A stretch of 64,000 nucleotides of DNA from Ecdyonurus torrentis (taxonomy: Eukaryota; Arthropoda; Insecta; Ephemeroptera; Heptageniidae). A program made the translations under genes and the position numbers. Shown here piece after piece: positions 16,101 to 34,692 of this stretch. Position 1 is the first letter of the stretch; each line of letters starts with the position of its first letter. The notes beneath the pieces are model-generated. The model saw only the letters and a program-made list of their open reading frames with translations, made no database searches and was not told the DNA's origin. The stretch covers positions 43,774,831 to 43,838,830 of the forward strand of contig OX439132.1 of NCBI GenBank assembly GCA_949318235.1, in the 5' to 3' direction.

Positions 16101-18641
16101 AATGAGGTCACTGAAATGCTCTTGTCCAGCGTCAAGTTGAAAGTTGAGTTTATGTCGGAGACCAGAGTCAATTACTACACAACCAGAGTGCTCAGGTGAG
16201 CTCACCCAAGTCAACTGTGCCAGTCTGATAGCTACAGTTACATAATTTGTAAATCTTATAGTGTAACTTGCATATGTAGAAATTACCAGAACTGTTACAT
16301 AAAAAAAAAAAATCAAGAGGCAAAATTAAGAAAACAAACCATCACAGTTAGGTTGATAATATAAAAGAAAAGGATAGAGGAAACCAGCAATAGCCTTACC
16401 ATAGTGAAGAGAGTCCCACTATGTGACTATGTTCACTATAATGAAGTCCTCCCTGGTTTCCTCTATCCTTTTCTTTTATATCATCAAAAAATAAAATCAA
16501 GTGGGTTAATAATTAAATCAAAACATTAAAAAAATATTTGATTGTATACTATAAATTAAACATCAATCAGATTTAGGCACATTAGTTTCTGGTTACCAAT
16601 TGCATGTTTACTTATTGTTTGTATACCCATATTTTCATATTACTTTACATGGCTATATTATTGTATGTATTTGTCATGCTGATAATTTGTTGTGTTGCTG
16701 GGCAGGCTGACAGACATGGACAGCGGGGAGAGCAGAGAAATCCAACATTTCCACTACACCAAGTGGCCAGACTTTGGTGTACCTCCAAGCCCTATGGCAT
16801 TCCTACACTTCCTGATGGTGGTGCGTCGCAGTGGGGCCCTGGACGAGAACGTGGGACCTCCAGTAGTTCACTGCTCAGCTGGCATTGGTCGCTCAGGAAC
16901 TTTCTGCCTCGTGGACTCTTGTCTCTTGCTGGTAAGATATCTGATATTCACGCAGTGCTTTGAGTGTTGTCCTGTCTTGTTAGAATGCAGAGTTTCAATG
17001 AGTTATGTTTTGCAGATGGAGAATGGCCAGTGCGCTGTCAACGTGCGTGACGTGCTGATGGAAATGCGCAGACACAGAATGGGTCTCATTCAGACACCTG
17101 ACCAGCTTCGCTTCTCGTACCTCGCTATCTTGGAGGGTGCCAAGCGCCTCCTGAACAGAGAACCTGGTTCTCTCGACCTTGAGCTCTTCAATGCCAACCA
17201 TGTAGAGGAGAAAGAAGAAGAGGAGGAGGAGGCCCCACCTCCCAGACCTCCTCCGCGAGGAGAGTCGCTCATGGCAAGCACCAACCATACACAACATGAA
17301 GGCAACCACGGTAAGCAACATCCTGTCTCATCATGTTATCAGTGTTAAATTGATGTATGTGCCCAATTGTCTATGTCATGTTTCTCAGTGACACAATCAT
17401 CATAACTAAGTCAAGTTCAATCAATGTTAGCTCTGATAGTTTGATTATTATTTATCATTGTAAGCTGTATAATAAACATCATTATGAGTTGCGGAATGAA
17501 ACAAGTGTGATTGTCTTGTCTTCCAGTTGGAGAGAGTGGTTTGCCGGTGCCTCCTCTGGTGCTGCCCGAGATCATGCCTGAACTGCCCCCTGACCGCCCA
17601 CTACCTCACGAGCCTAGTGGTCCTAACAGACCTCTGCCCAGAGCACCAGCTGACTCTGAGAGCTCTGAGGAAGAGGAAGAAGAAGAAGATGAGGAGGAGG
17701 AAGAAGAAGAGGAAGAGGAGGAAGAAGAAGAGCTAGAAGAGGAAGGGGAGGAGACGCCTCTGTCACCTCGAGAAAATGACAAGCAAAACAAGTGAGTGCC
17801 GTTCACTGGACTGATCTATATTTGTATATGACTAGCTAGCATTGTATATTGATTAGAAATCCAAGTTTTTATATTTTCTTGACTTAAATTTTTATATATT
17901 ATATTTTTAAACTAAATATAAACTAGATAGACAAGTAACGAAGCCAACTTACAAGCTGCCAACTATAGTTTCTGCCGTGGTAATATTCAATTAGATTATT
18001 ACAAATCCACAGAATGGGAGAGGACATTACTAAAAAGCTATAATTTGAAGCTCATATGTTGTCTTTGTTAAATTTGTTGCTTTTGCAGTTAAACCACACT
18101 ACTTTTGTTAGCGGGTTTGTTAATGTTCACGCATCTACGTTTATTATGATAGCCATAGAAACATGTATCTATATTTGTCACAACAACACATATAAAAACA
18201 TTTCTACACCTGTTTCCCTATGTTGAAGTTTGGTGTCGCGATTATTGTAGTTGCATGTTTCTGTGACTATTACCATAAATAGAAATGCGTAAAAGTAAGC
18301 AATCGCGCCAACAAGAGAAGTGTTGTTAAGCCACTACAGGATCAAAATAGCATTTATTGAAGTCTTGGGAGTTATTCTGATGTTGTGTGGGAGTATGTTT
18401 GTGAATATGTGACTGACGTGAGTTGTTTTGTGATTACAGTGAGGCGACAGAACTGCGCAAGCGACGCCGTCAGGAGAGGATAGAGCGTACCTCGGAACAA
18501 GTGAAGGAGATGAAGCGCAAACAGCAGGAGGCAGAGGCGTGGCAAGAACTGAAGAGGTCAATATTGCAACCCCTGGGGCTGGGACTAGGGGTCATTCTAT
18601 TAGGGGGAGGGGCCATGCTCTATTATAAGTGGTTTGCTTAA
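13190..18641 (+). CDS. PTPN1: Receptor-less protein tyrosine phosphatase, PTPN1/PTPN2 type
   Basis: Eight exons: 13190-13291, 14399-14581, 14652-14786, 16068-16195, 16706-16931, 17016-17310, 17527-17791, 18440-18641. Phases agree throughout: 511 residues plus stop. The catalytic domain spans about residues 20-305. It has the pTyr loop NRYRDV (Y61), the WPD loop with D205, the P-loop [10 protein letters not shown] (C239 nucleophile, R245) and the Q-loop QTPDQ (Q288), so it should be active. Next comes a proline-rich PPPRPPPR (about 331-340), as in PTP1B where it binds SH3 domains; then a Pro-rich linker, a Glu/Asp tract (about 400-435), a basic helical stretch and a hydrophobic tail (486-511, ending YYKWFA) that should anchor it in the ER membrane. 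Family role: dephosphorylating receptor tyrosine kinases and JAK/STAT components. It is single-copy here, so PTPN1 versus PTPN2 cannot be separated. Confidence 0.95.
13292..14398 (+). other. Intron 1 of the phosphatase gene
   Basis: Bounded by TCG|GTAAGA and CTTTACAG. AT-rich, with no mobile element recognised. It separates a 34-residue first exon from the catalytic core, as the first intron does in vertebrate PTPN1. Confidence 0.8.
14821..14985. mobile_element. MITE family F, copy 2
   Basis: About 165 bp in a phosphatase intron. Left TTGACTAATAAAGATACAAC pairs with right GTTGTTCTTTTATTAGTCAA. Inner GGTTACATCTGCTTC pairs with GAAGTGGATGTAAC. Same family as 8192-8353 and 37874-38037. Confidence 0.8.
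14986..16067 (+). other. Remainder of phosphatase intron 3
   Basis: AT-rich. Contains small hairpins near 15232-15256 (GAGCAATG...CATTGCTC) and 15260-15278 (AGTGCATTGAAAAGCACT). No exon is seen between 14787 and 16067. Confidence 0.5.
16353..16486. mobile_element. MITE family E (AAAGAAAAGGATAG ends), copy 1
   Basis: A 134-bp near-palindrome in phosphatase intron 4. Left ATATAAAAGAAAAGGATAGA pairs with right TCTATCCTTTTCTTTTATAT, then AGGAAACCAG with CTGGTTTCCT. Other copies or parts: 23384, 28622, 30060, 34134, 37860-38290. Confidence 0.85.
17640..17760 (+). repeat. GAAGAGGA purine repeat encoding the acidic tract
   Basis: A (GAR)n purine run inside exon 7 of the phosphatase gene, coding for a nearly pure Glu tract of about 30 residues. 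It is part of the coding exon. Such runs expand easily and are prone to assembly error. Confidence 0.8.
18093..18330. mobile_element. Inverted-repeat element in the last PTP intron
   Basis: Left CACTACTTTTGTTAGCG is the approximate inverse of right CGCCAACAAGAGAAGTG. Inward, ATAGCCATAGAAACATG pairs with CATGTTTCTGTGACTAT. The match is diverged, so it is an older MITE of about 240 bp. Confidence 0.6.
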
Positions 18642-19500
18642 CACATCACAACTCAAAGCAAATTGATATTAATTTTAATTGAATACATGGAGATACACGC
18701 AGATTATACAATTTTTCACACAAATTTCTCAATTCTATTTTTCCTTTAAAAAGCTGTGACTTCAGTTAGTAATGATTTTTTTTTTTTAAATGAAGAGAGA
18801 TTTGCAGTGAGAAGTGAAAGGTTGTGATTTGATGAGGGTAGGGTACGAGACCCATTGTGTCTGTGATGTATCACCATGTTCTCGAAACAACTGACGTTTT
18901 GTTTATCGAATTATCTACCCTAGAATACCATAAAGTGTTCCAGCATAGGAACTATCCGTTGATTCTCTTCATTTCAAAATTTTGTTTTCCTTCCTTCTAA
19001 GACTTTTAAACTGAGCTTAAAATATTAATAACCTTTTGTATCGTTGATCACAATTGGAGATCCCCTCCTCCCCTCCTCTCATTAGCTGTGGTCCTGTGTC
19101 ATCAAGGCTTGGGCAGATAAGTTTAGTTTGGGCGAGAAAGTAACGATGGAATGATAGACTGATGAAAGGACGATGTCACTTAAGACCAATCTCCTTCATA
19201 AACGATGAAACTACATTGCCAAGATTACATTGTATGCAAATCTGTGCTCTGCATTCACTATTATTTAAAAAATATAAAAAATAATATTCACTTTAAGTTA
19301 TATTATCACTCGTATGTATGTGTGTGTGATTTTACACGATTATTGTCATTAAAAATTGGTGCTAACCTCTCGTTGTTTATTTAAGTCAAAAACTGAGATG
19401 ATTTTCTGCTTCAGATTTTGTTTCAATGTAATCTTGGCCATCATAAACCCTCCCATTTAATATAAGTACCATAAAAAAAATAATAAAGTAAACGAACGTG
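18642..19500 (+). other. Probable 3'UTR and downstream region of PTP
   Basis: Non-coding DNA after the TAA at 18639-18641. An AATAAA occurs near 19480 and could end the transcript; the true end cannot be placed. Confidence 0.4.
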
Positions 19501-21034
19501 GCATCTAAAAATAGATGCTTTTACTGTTAATAAAGAAATAAGTAGATAATTTTCAAGTTTTTACGGTTGTATATTTACATTAATTAATCTTAGTAATTAT
19601 AATAATACTGTATTTATATATATTATACTATTGTAAAATGGATATCAGAACCACCTTAGTTAGCTAACTTATATTTCAATACTGCATTTTTGTTTTTCAT
19701 TGTTCAAAAAAAGACTGGAATACGTACACAAAAACATAAGAAAATAAGCGATTTTTTTTCTCTTCTGAATAACTTATTTCTCTCTCTAATTTAAAGAGAT
19801 ATTTAAATATTTTACTTCCCCTAAATCAGGGGTTGTTACACAGAAACGATGCCATTTACCACTTTGCTTTAAATTAATGAATATTTTGCAAGTAACTGAA
19901 ATATTTTAATTGTAAGTGTAGTATTTTTTTTTTATTACTGACTTGGACAGTAACATTTTAATTTTTAAATCTTGTTACAGTGGAGTTTAGAATGGAAAGT
20001 AGGCCTTGTAAATATCATTATAAATATTATTAGTAAAAACAATATTGAAAGGGGGGGGGGGGTAATAATAATACTATAATAAATGCATGATGGCCCTTTT
20101 TATTAATTTTGACGTATGATAAGAGATATGGAGTTGTTATCAGAATTTTGAATAAAAATTAGTCATTTAGAAATATTTGTCATGCATTTAGTGGAAATAT
20201 TAAAAGCCCAAAATTTCTTAAACTAAAATGAAGGGTTTTGTGATTTGATTGGTAGTAAGTAGTAGTATCTGATTGGTAGCTGCAAATAGTAGGCAAGTGT
20301 TGCGGTTGCGACAAATCTTCGTAAAGTGTTAATGTATTAACATTCTAAGCTTCACTGTATCACCACGTCGTACATTGCGTTGTATGTGCATGTATATAAT
20401 ATATAACCTACTGTCTAGTTGCGAGCTACACAATTTTACACACTTGATTTGACACACAAAAAACATTCCTCAACTAAGTTTGTTGCCTCTAAAAAAAAAA
20501 AAAAAAAAAAAAAAAAGTTACGAGTGCATTTCACAATACATTCTCAAGAATAGGAGATACAACCAGTTTTTGATTGGCTTAATGCTGAAGTTGTTAATAA
20601 TGTGCTGTTTTCAATAACAGTGATCCACAAGGTTTTAATTAACATTGGAATCTGTTGATTGCCAATTATATTTTTGGTTTTGTTTTTCTAAAATTATAAT
20701 TTATTTTGCAACTGTACATTCCATACGTTGCTCACTTATACATTCAAAAACTGGCGTTCTTCTATAACTAATTAAACTAATAAGTAATGATAATAATAAT
20801 ATTAATAACAAAACCTGAAACAATAATGTTTAAAAATAGGAATAATTAATGTTGTATTTTTGTAAACAGTTCGGGAGCTCACTTTTTCGTACACTTGTTT
20901 GTAAAATTTCTATAACATATATAAAAAAAAAAAAAATAGCTAGAGACCAATCTCTTACTGCAAAATATAAAACACTGTTGTATAATTTTATTTAATAATG
21001 AAAGTTATATTTTAGAAATAGCTAAATTTGTGAG

Positions 21035-21066
<32 letters not shown>

Positions 21067-22615
21067 TAATTTAATTCTTGAGCAAAACATGTGGCACTGG
21101 GGATTGAATCATGTACATTTTATGATAGCGTGTTCCCTCTCTCATTGTCTTTGGTTTTGTGCTGGCTGGCTGGTATGGAGCTATATAGCAGCTAGCGTAT
21201 TTGTCATGTTGGTTTTATAAGTTAAAAACAAAGCAAAATTTAGGATTTAAAATAAAATAATGTGTGAGTTATTAGTGGAAAACATTTGTAGTACCAACTA
21301 TTAAGTTGCTCCGTTGCTGATGTATTAAATTTTGATTAACACGCTGCCATGTCTTCTTTACAACACAACTCCTAGTTTGCAGTGTGGTGCACCAGTGCAA
21401 CAGTATTGCTACTTGAGATCTGTGAGATAAAAAATACTGTGGAAATTGAACATTTATTTCTCTTCAATGGAGCAACTTGGAGATTTAATGGACTGTATTT
21501 TTGCGTTAATATCTCTCATATTTTTTTATTTCATTTTAAATCTAAATTGTCTCTGTAAAGACGACATATACATTAATTGTCGTTACTGCCAAATTTTGAT
21601 TTTTTTTTTCCTTCTTGAAATACAGGCCTACATTTTGTATATTTTACTAATTTTTTTGTAAAGATTGCATGTTAATTTTATTTAATTTTTTTGTGTTGTA
21701 CATATTGATGAGCAGTCACTTACTTATCTGAACACACTCGTTGAAACACTACTTAGAAACACTACTTAAAAAAAAAAAAAGCTTTAATTAAAACATCAAA
21801 GTGAGCACTTTTATTTTATTGTATCATTTATTGTAAATTTTTATTATTTGTTTTGCTAGCAGTGCCATGTGTTTATATAATACAGCCATGTGGAGCTTGC
21901 CATAGAGCAAACTAAAAAAAAAATAATAAAATAATATATGTATCACAGATTTTAAATTAAATCACCGCAAGAATTATATCATAATAGCAGTGATTTTTTT
22001 TTTTTTAATATTGCTTTAGAAATAAAGGGTGGGAAAATAGTTGTAATATTGTAACTAAATTAAATTTGATGCCTATATATTTATTTTCTTATTTATATAA
22101 AAAAAAAATTATTTCTTCCGTCGTTTTCATGGATTAAAAGCAAGCTTCCACATTTAGTAATTTAAATTAAATTTGTATATTTATGTTACCAGAGCCAATT
22201 TTTCTCTCACTTTAAACCTACAAAGTGCTCATGTGTTTTTTTTTTCCCTGCACTTTGTTAATAAATTTAAAAAAAAAAAAAAAAAGAAGAAAGAAATCAC
22301 TAAAGTAAATTTGTTATTAATTTTAAACTCACAGCGCATCATAAGTTTTTATATTTAGTGTTGTGATCATATATATATATATAAATATATAAAAAAAAAA
22401 CATAATGTGTTCCTCATATTTCAACAACCAATCAATGAAAACTAGAAATTTGATTATTCATAATATATATTATATTAATATAAAAAAAAACAATATGTAT
22501 TTAAATAGTACTGCATCAGAGAAAAAGTAAAAGAAAAAAAGTTTTCAATATAAACAAAATTGTGTTGAACTAAATATATTTCAGATATACATGCCATTTT
22601 TTTTATATATGCAAA

Positions 22616-23054
22616 TAATGAGGATGGTGACTTTTTTTTAACCCCCACTTTTTATGTCATTTTTGAAAAGAGCGTTAAAATTTTTTGAAGTGCTATTTTT
22701 TCTTAGAACGATTGGAGCAGGGGAAGCATTTTTAATTAATTTTTGAAAATCGACCTAAAAAGTCTGTGACGTCATCAATCGAGCATTTATTTCGGAAATT
22801 ATTGACCGTAGAAGGTACAGTAGTCAGTTTTTTGAAATCCTGAGGACGAGCTGATTTCATTAAACTGTTTACTGAACCTCGAACGATTAGTATTTGCTGA
22901 GAAAAAAGTGCACTGATGACGTCACAGGCTTTCTAGGCTGATTTTCAAAAATTAATTATAACTATTTTACATGCTCCAATCTTCCTAAGAAAAAATACCG
23001 CCTCCAAATTTTTTAAAGCTCTTTCCAAAAAAATTTCAATTCACCTTCCTCATT
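22616..23054. mobile_element. Long inverted-repeat MITE with CRE octamers in both arms
   Basis: About 440 bp. Left AATGAGGATGGTGAC pairs with right TTCACCTTCCTCATT. Arms of about 150-180 bp pair imperfectly, for example ATTTTTTCTTAGAACGATTG with CAATCTTCCTAAGAAAAAAT, and TTAATTTTTGAAAATC with its inverse. Each arm carries TGACGTCA (22767-22774, 22917-22924). No coding capacity. Confidence 0.75.
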
Positions 23055-23383
23055 GTTTTTATAAATAGATTACCTACGTACTTAACTTTTAAGTATGTAT
23101 ATCTGTTTTTATTATAGTTCATGTTTTATTATGTCTCAGTATATCCCTGCCTTTTCATCGGTTTCAGATCGAACAAAAAACGGAAGCATGAGTGATATCC
23201 GAAGATCCTGCGTCAAGGTTTGGGACGCCTCAAGCTTCAAGAAGTTTTTACCATGGAATTATTATAAATATAATATTTCTCAAAATGTTCGTTCCATACA
23301 ATTTTTACAGTTAAAACTGGGTAGTAAATATATATATATATATATATATTATATATAATAAAATTGTTAAAATACTTCAATTG

Positions 23384-23460
23384 AAAGGAAAGGATAGTGG
23401 AAACTAGCAAGTGATGTCTTAGTAGTTTGGTGAAAATTGTAGCTTTCTTTACTTTAGTGT
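23384..23460. mobile_element. MITE family E, single-ended remnant
   Basis: GAAAGGAAAGGATAGTGGAA matches the family E terminus and continues with TTTGGTGAAAATTGTAGC, like the inside of the 28622 copy. No matching right end was found, so it is probably truncated. Confidence 0.5.
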
Positions 23461-24664
23461 GTACTTTTATTGGACTTTACTATAATTACTTCTCCCTAAG
23501 TCTGAAGAACTAATGAAGGTACAAACTCTAGTATCAAAAGCAATTCCATATTGTGTTCTTTTTTTATTTCCTATAATAGTAGGCACGTACCACTATCATT
23601 TTCTTTTAATTTATATATAGACTCCGTCGAAAGTTATTACGATTTGGAGTGATTAACATTTTGGTCCAAGCTTTGGATTGATAATGAGCTTTACGATCAC
23701 TCAATTATTGTTTTTATTAAAATTTCATTAACAAGTTGAAAAGATTAAGTTTGAACCTATGGTGTGTTTTAAGTCGTATTTTTCTCGACTTTGACTCCAC
23801 ATTGTTGCTCACGCTCACTGATAATCAGAATCTTTGTCCATTCTCTAAATTACTTTATCATTTCTGTTAGATTTTACCATGACTTGCTTGTCATTAAAAC
23901 ATTACTAAAATCATTTGCATTTTAATCATCATAGTTTTGAGTAGAATTTGTGGAAAGCAAGCATGGTAAATTTCCAGCTATAATTATAAGAAAAAAAAAA
24001 TGATAATGTTGTTTTTAAAGTAATTAAGTAGCGGATAGTTTGTTTATTATATTTTACCCAGTTCAATAACTTGTTTAATATTTATTATTTATTCATTTTA
24101 ATTTTCTTGAATCTCCATTAATGTTAATCTGCTTTTTTTTAAAATAAAAAAAGAAGCAGAGAAATATAATAATATAAGTATATTTTTCGACAGCTTAAAA
24201 ATATAAGACTTAATTGTTTTTATATTAATAATGATAGAAGTAGATCATTATATAATATTAAGGTATTAATTATTGATGTAGCATTTAGTTTGGTACTTAA
24301 CAAGAAAAATAAGGAGTTTAATTAAGTAAAGATTGTTTCATTACATTTTTTTGTTTCTTTCTCTTATTCAAATAATACCTATACCAGTTCCACTTTATGA
24401 CAACTAGACACTGAATTTTGATGTTTATATTAATTCTTGAACAAATTAAAAATTAAAATATTTTGTAACCAAAAAAAAAAAATAATAATAATAAAAAAAT
24501 AAAAAAAGCATTTGGATAAACCATGAAAAATTGGGGAATGGGGTACAATATATGAGCTAAAACTGGCAGGGATGCCGTGGTAGAGAAAATATAATTTCTA
24601 AACCAGGCCAAAAAATAAAACATTTTAAGTTAATTATTTAACTTCATACAAAAAAAAAGGTATA

Positions 24665-24830
24665 ATTAGGCACAGGGACGTATTCAGGATTTTGCAACGG
24701 GAGTGGTCGAGCCTATAATAAGCATTATAGGCAAATGGGGGAACCACCCCCTTTTCCCATGCTTTTTCAGACCTGACGGGGGGTGTCCGGACCCCGAAAA
24801 CATCCCCCTGAATACGCCCCTGATTAGGCA
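24665..24830. mobile_element. hAT-type MITE with perfect 8-bp target duplication
   Basis: The element is 24673-24822 (150 bp). The target duplication ATTAGGCA stands at 24665-24672 and 24823-24830. The ends are CAGGGACGTATTCAGGATTT and the inverse CCCCTGAATACGCCCCTG. CAGGGGCG-like ends with 8-bp duplications are typical of hAT non-autonomous elements. Internal CCACCCCC and GGGGGGTG stretches add to the hairpin. Confidence 0.92.
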
Positions 24831-25168
24831 TATAATACACTAAAAGTATAATTATTACTGATTTAGCTTTCTTTTTTTTTTTTTTTTACTTGTATTGCGG
24901 AAAATATATAATTATTTATAGTCGTACGTCATACGACAAAAAAAAAAATGTCAATCTTGAACCTGAGAGAGTAGAAATAAAGAAATTTTGATACTATTAG
25001 TACTCTAGAAATTCTGAATTGATTTGACTGACCGGCTGCATGGACATGATTATATGCAAACCTTTTTTTTTTAATAAAAATGATTGTTTTTTTTCTCTTT
25101 CTATTGAGTCATTTTTATTTTTCATAAAACATAGTGCAAAAAAAAACTGTGTAGGATATGATAAATCT

Positions 25169-25397
25169 GACAGAAAACACAGTAGATGATACAGTAGTCC
25201 ATCTCCTATACTGAGAATGTCAGATCAATGAGCGCCATAATTCCGACTGGGTGAAGCGGGCTGAACTACACGCGTAACGTTACTTCAGTTACTTTTAGTT
25301 CAGTCCGCTTCACCCAGTCGGAATTATGGCGCTTTTTTTGATCTGACATTCCCAGTATAGGAGATGGACTACTGTATCATCTACTGTGGACAGAAAA
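25169..25397. mobile_element. Near-perfect palindromic MITE with 9-bp target duplication, copy 1
   Basis: Element 25178-25388 (211 bp), flanked by GACAGAAAA at 25169-25177 and 25389-25397. Ends CACAGTAGATGATACAGTAG...CTACTGTATCATCTACTGTG. The arms pair almost fully, including CATAATTCCGACTGGGTGAA with TTCACCCAGTCGGAATTATG. Long arms plus a 9-bp duplication suggest a Mutator-like group, but hAT with an 8-bp duplication and one more terminal base is possible. Confidence 0.9.
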
Positions 25398-25438
25398 GGA
25401 ACAACAAAGAATTAAGAAAATGTATTCCGAAATTCTGA

Positions 25439-25669
25439 GTTGAGTACCACAGTAGATGGTACAGTAGTCCATCTCCTATAGCGGGAATGTCAGATCGAAT
25501 GCGCGCCATAATTCCGACTGGGTGAAGGTGACAGAACTAGAAGCCGTAATTTGAAGTAATGTTACGTGTAGTTCTGACAACTTCACCCAGTCGGAATTAT
25601 GGCGCGCATTCGATCTGACATTCCCGCTATAGGAGATGGACTACTGTATAATATACTGTGGTTGAGTAC
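25439..25669. mobile_element. Palindromic MITE with 9-bp target duplication, copy 2
   Basis: Element 25448-25660 (213 bp), flanked by GTTGAGTAC at 25439-25447 and 25661-25669. Same family and orientation-neutral structure as 25178-25388. Different duplications show two separate insertions 59 bp apart. It encodes no protein. Confidence 0.9.
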
Positions 25670-26318
25670 AAAATGGTCCTGGTACATACATTTTTAAATA
25701 CCACACCCACTTCCCGCACTTGTAAACAAATTATCCGAACTTGTACGACTTGTACGAAGACATACGATTTTGGCCGAAGATCAGGTGGAGGCTGGAAAGA
25801 AAAAAAAAGTCGTATGATAAAAAAATAAACAGTAAATAAATTACATTTAATGAAGATTATGTGCATATAATAACATAGGTAAGCATTTGGTAAGGTCATT
25901 AGAATGTTGAAGAATCAAGCTGAATTAAAATTATATTAATTAAATGTAGGGTACGATGTTAATTATCAATCTTGATTCGGTGGTCATGAGTCACTTCGTT
26001 GGCACTGATGGTCTGTCATAAAGTCACTTTTCTTTGTTCACGAAATAATTAGGATTTGGTGTCACGAGACAGTCAAGAAAGTCGGTTATTTTTTTTATTA
26101 TTACTTTGCAAAATATTAGCCTTGTAATTAAGACATGGCCTCGTGGTGGTTAAAGTTTAAACATTAATGGGTGACACTATTTCCTAAAATGTTATGATGT
26201 CATTTATTTAGGACTTATCTAAATATGTTAATGTAGTGATAAATTTGTCATAAGAATCGTAAGAAAATTTAATATCCTAATGTAGGTATTTATAAATGAC
26301 GATTTATTGTTACAGAAA

Positions 26319-26368
26319 AAAATGCATCTTGTGAAATTTTGTTGTTTGTATTCGTGAGAGGCAAGGAT
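26319..26368 (+). promoter_or_regulatory. RSPRY1 5'UTR segment with an 11-codon upstream ORF
   Basis: An ATG at 26322 opens a short frame, MHLVKFCCLYS, that stops at 26355-26357, 11 bp before the main start. TTGTTACAG just upstream (ending 26315) looks like an acceptor, so a 5'UTR intron is possible. An upstream ORF so close to the start could lower translation; this is inference. Confidence 0.45.
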
Positions 26369-33400
<7,032 letters not shown>

Positions 33401-33794
33401 CACTCACCTTGCAGGCGACAGGTACGCAAACAACACGTTTTTGTTGGTGCTTCCGTAACCTAGTGTAAATGTAGTTTGACTGAGTGCTTATAAAATTAAA
33501 TTATAAATACTGACGTACATTTGCATCAAGATATCATATTAGTAACAATAATAATAGTAATCTTATTTTCAACCCTATTAATCAACAGAGCAAGAAAAAA
33601 AATCCTTGATATAGTTAACATTAAATTAGGTGGGAGTGGGTGGGTGGGTTAAAATGTTAACTTAAAATTTTAATTATTACTTACTGTTTAAGTATCACTT
33701 GCTTTTTTAAGTCTGAAAATGTCCATAAATGGAAATTGACTTCATCTAATGGTTAAGCAAATGTGCAACTTTCATATGAGAAAGCATGCTGTGA

Positions 33795-34060
33795 ATGCAC
33801 AGAAAAGTGACAGATACCGACCGACTGAGTTGTGATAATGTTTGGATACCGGCAGATAGAGATTGGCTAATGCAAACAAATGCAATTAACCATTTGCATG
33901 CATCCATCATCCATCACTATCTGTCACTTAGACGGATAGGTACCAACAGAAAGCTGAATGTTGCCAATCAATATTTGTCAGTATCTGTAAGTTGAAAAGA
34001 CTAATAGGGCCGTTTATTTTTATTATTTCAACTCTGTTTATCCGTCTGTTGCTTGGTCAT
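33795..34060. mobile_element. Decayed copy of the GACGGAT MITE
   Basis: Contains GACAGATACCGACCGACTGA, AATGCAAACAAATGCAA, TTGCATGCATCCATC and GACGGATAGGTACC in the same order as in 31724-32194, but heavily mutated and lacking clear ends. An older insertion of the same family. Confidence 0.65.
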
Positions 34061-34133
34061 TGTGTCTTTGTTTATCTATAAGATTGCTGAGAATTGTTGA
34101 TTCCCCACCCCCTTCCTCCCCCATATAAAATAG

Positions 34134-34470
34134 GCTTGATAAACATTTATAATAAAGAAAAGGATATAGATACCAGCAAGGGCCTTACCATAGTAGAAGT
34201 TCTATGGAGAGGTCTCACATGGCAAAGGGCGTTATAGTTATAACTGAGTGAGAGCTTTTTTCATTGTAATGACATTACCAATCAAAGGAGAAAATTACTT
34301 AAGCACATCACAGAGTAGTGTGTAGTCTTGTACTTTTACTTGTCTTAAACATTTATTTCTATAACGCTGTGCCACATGAGACTTCGACCTCTCCATAGAA
34401 CTTATACTATGGTAAGGCCCTTACCGCAGTTCCTAAACTCTATCCTATGTCCTTTTCTTTATTATTGATC
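34134..34470. mobile_element. MITE family E, copy downstream of RSPRY1
   Basis: About 335 bp. Left AATAAAGAAAAGGATATAGA pairs with right TATGTCCTTTTCTTTATT. Inward, AGGGCCTTACCATAGTAGAA pairs with TTATACTATGGTAAGGCCCT, and CTATGGAGAGGTCTCACATG with its inverse. The long loop between 34240 and 34360 is unrelated to other copies. Confidence 0.85.
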
Positions 34471-34492
34471 CTCACCATGATGATAACATATC

Positions 34493-34692
34493 GATGACTC
34501 TGAGGAAAACTGAACTATCTATAGTCTCCTCGCACCTCAAATTTGGAACATCTGCACTCTCCTCCTCTCCCGACTTTGACTTTGTACTCCATTACAGATG
34601 CTTCAAATTTGGGAGAGGCGGAGAGCACAGATGTTCCAAATTTGAGGCGCGCGGAGACTATAGATAGTTCAGTTTTCCGCGGAGCCATCGAT
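34493..34692. mobile_element. MITE family D, copy 2
   Basis: About 200 bp, same family as 10417-10616. Left GAGGAAAACTGAACTATC pairs with right GATAGTTCAGTTTTCCGC. Inner CAAATTTGGAACATCTG pairs with CAGATGTTCCAAATTTG. ATCGAT flanks both sides of GACTC...GAGCC and may be a 6-bp target duplication; copy 1 does not confirm it. Confidence 0.85.

Larger units (their letters stand above)
19501..26318. other. Intergenic region between PTP and RSPRY1
   Basis: About 7 kb of AT-rich DNA with no supportable exon. It holds poly-A at 20490-20516, poly-T at 21036-21060, a G run near 20051-20062, short AT dinucleotide runs near 22372 and 23326, and the MITEs listed separately. Confidence 0.6.

Noticed and set aside
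17606..17806. Minus-strand poly-Ser frame
   Set aside because: Antisense of the Glu tract in phosphatase exon 7.
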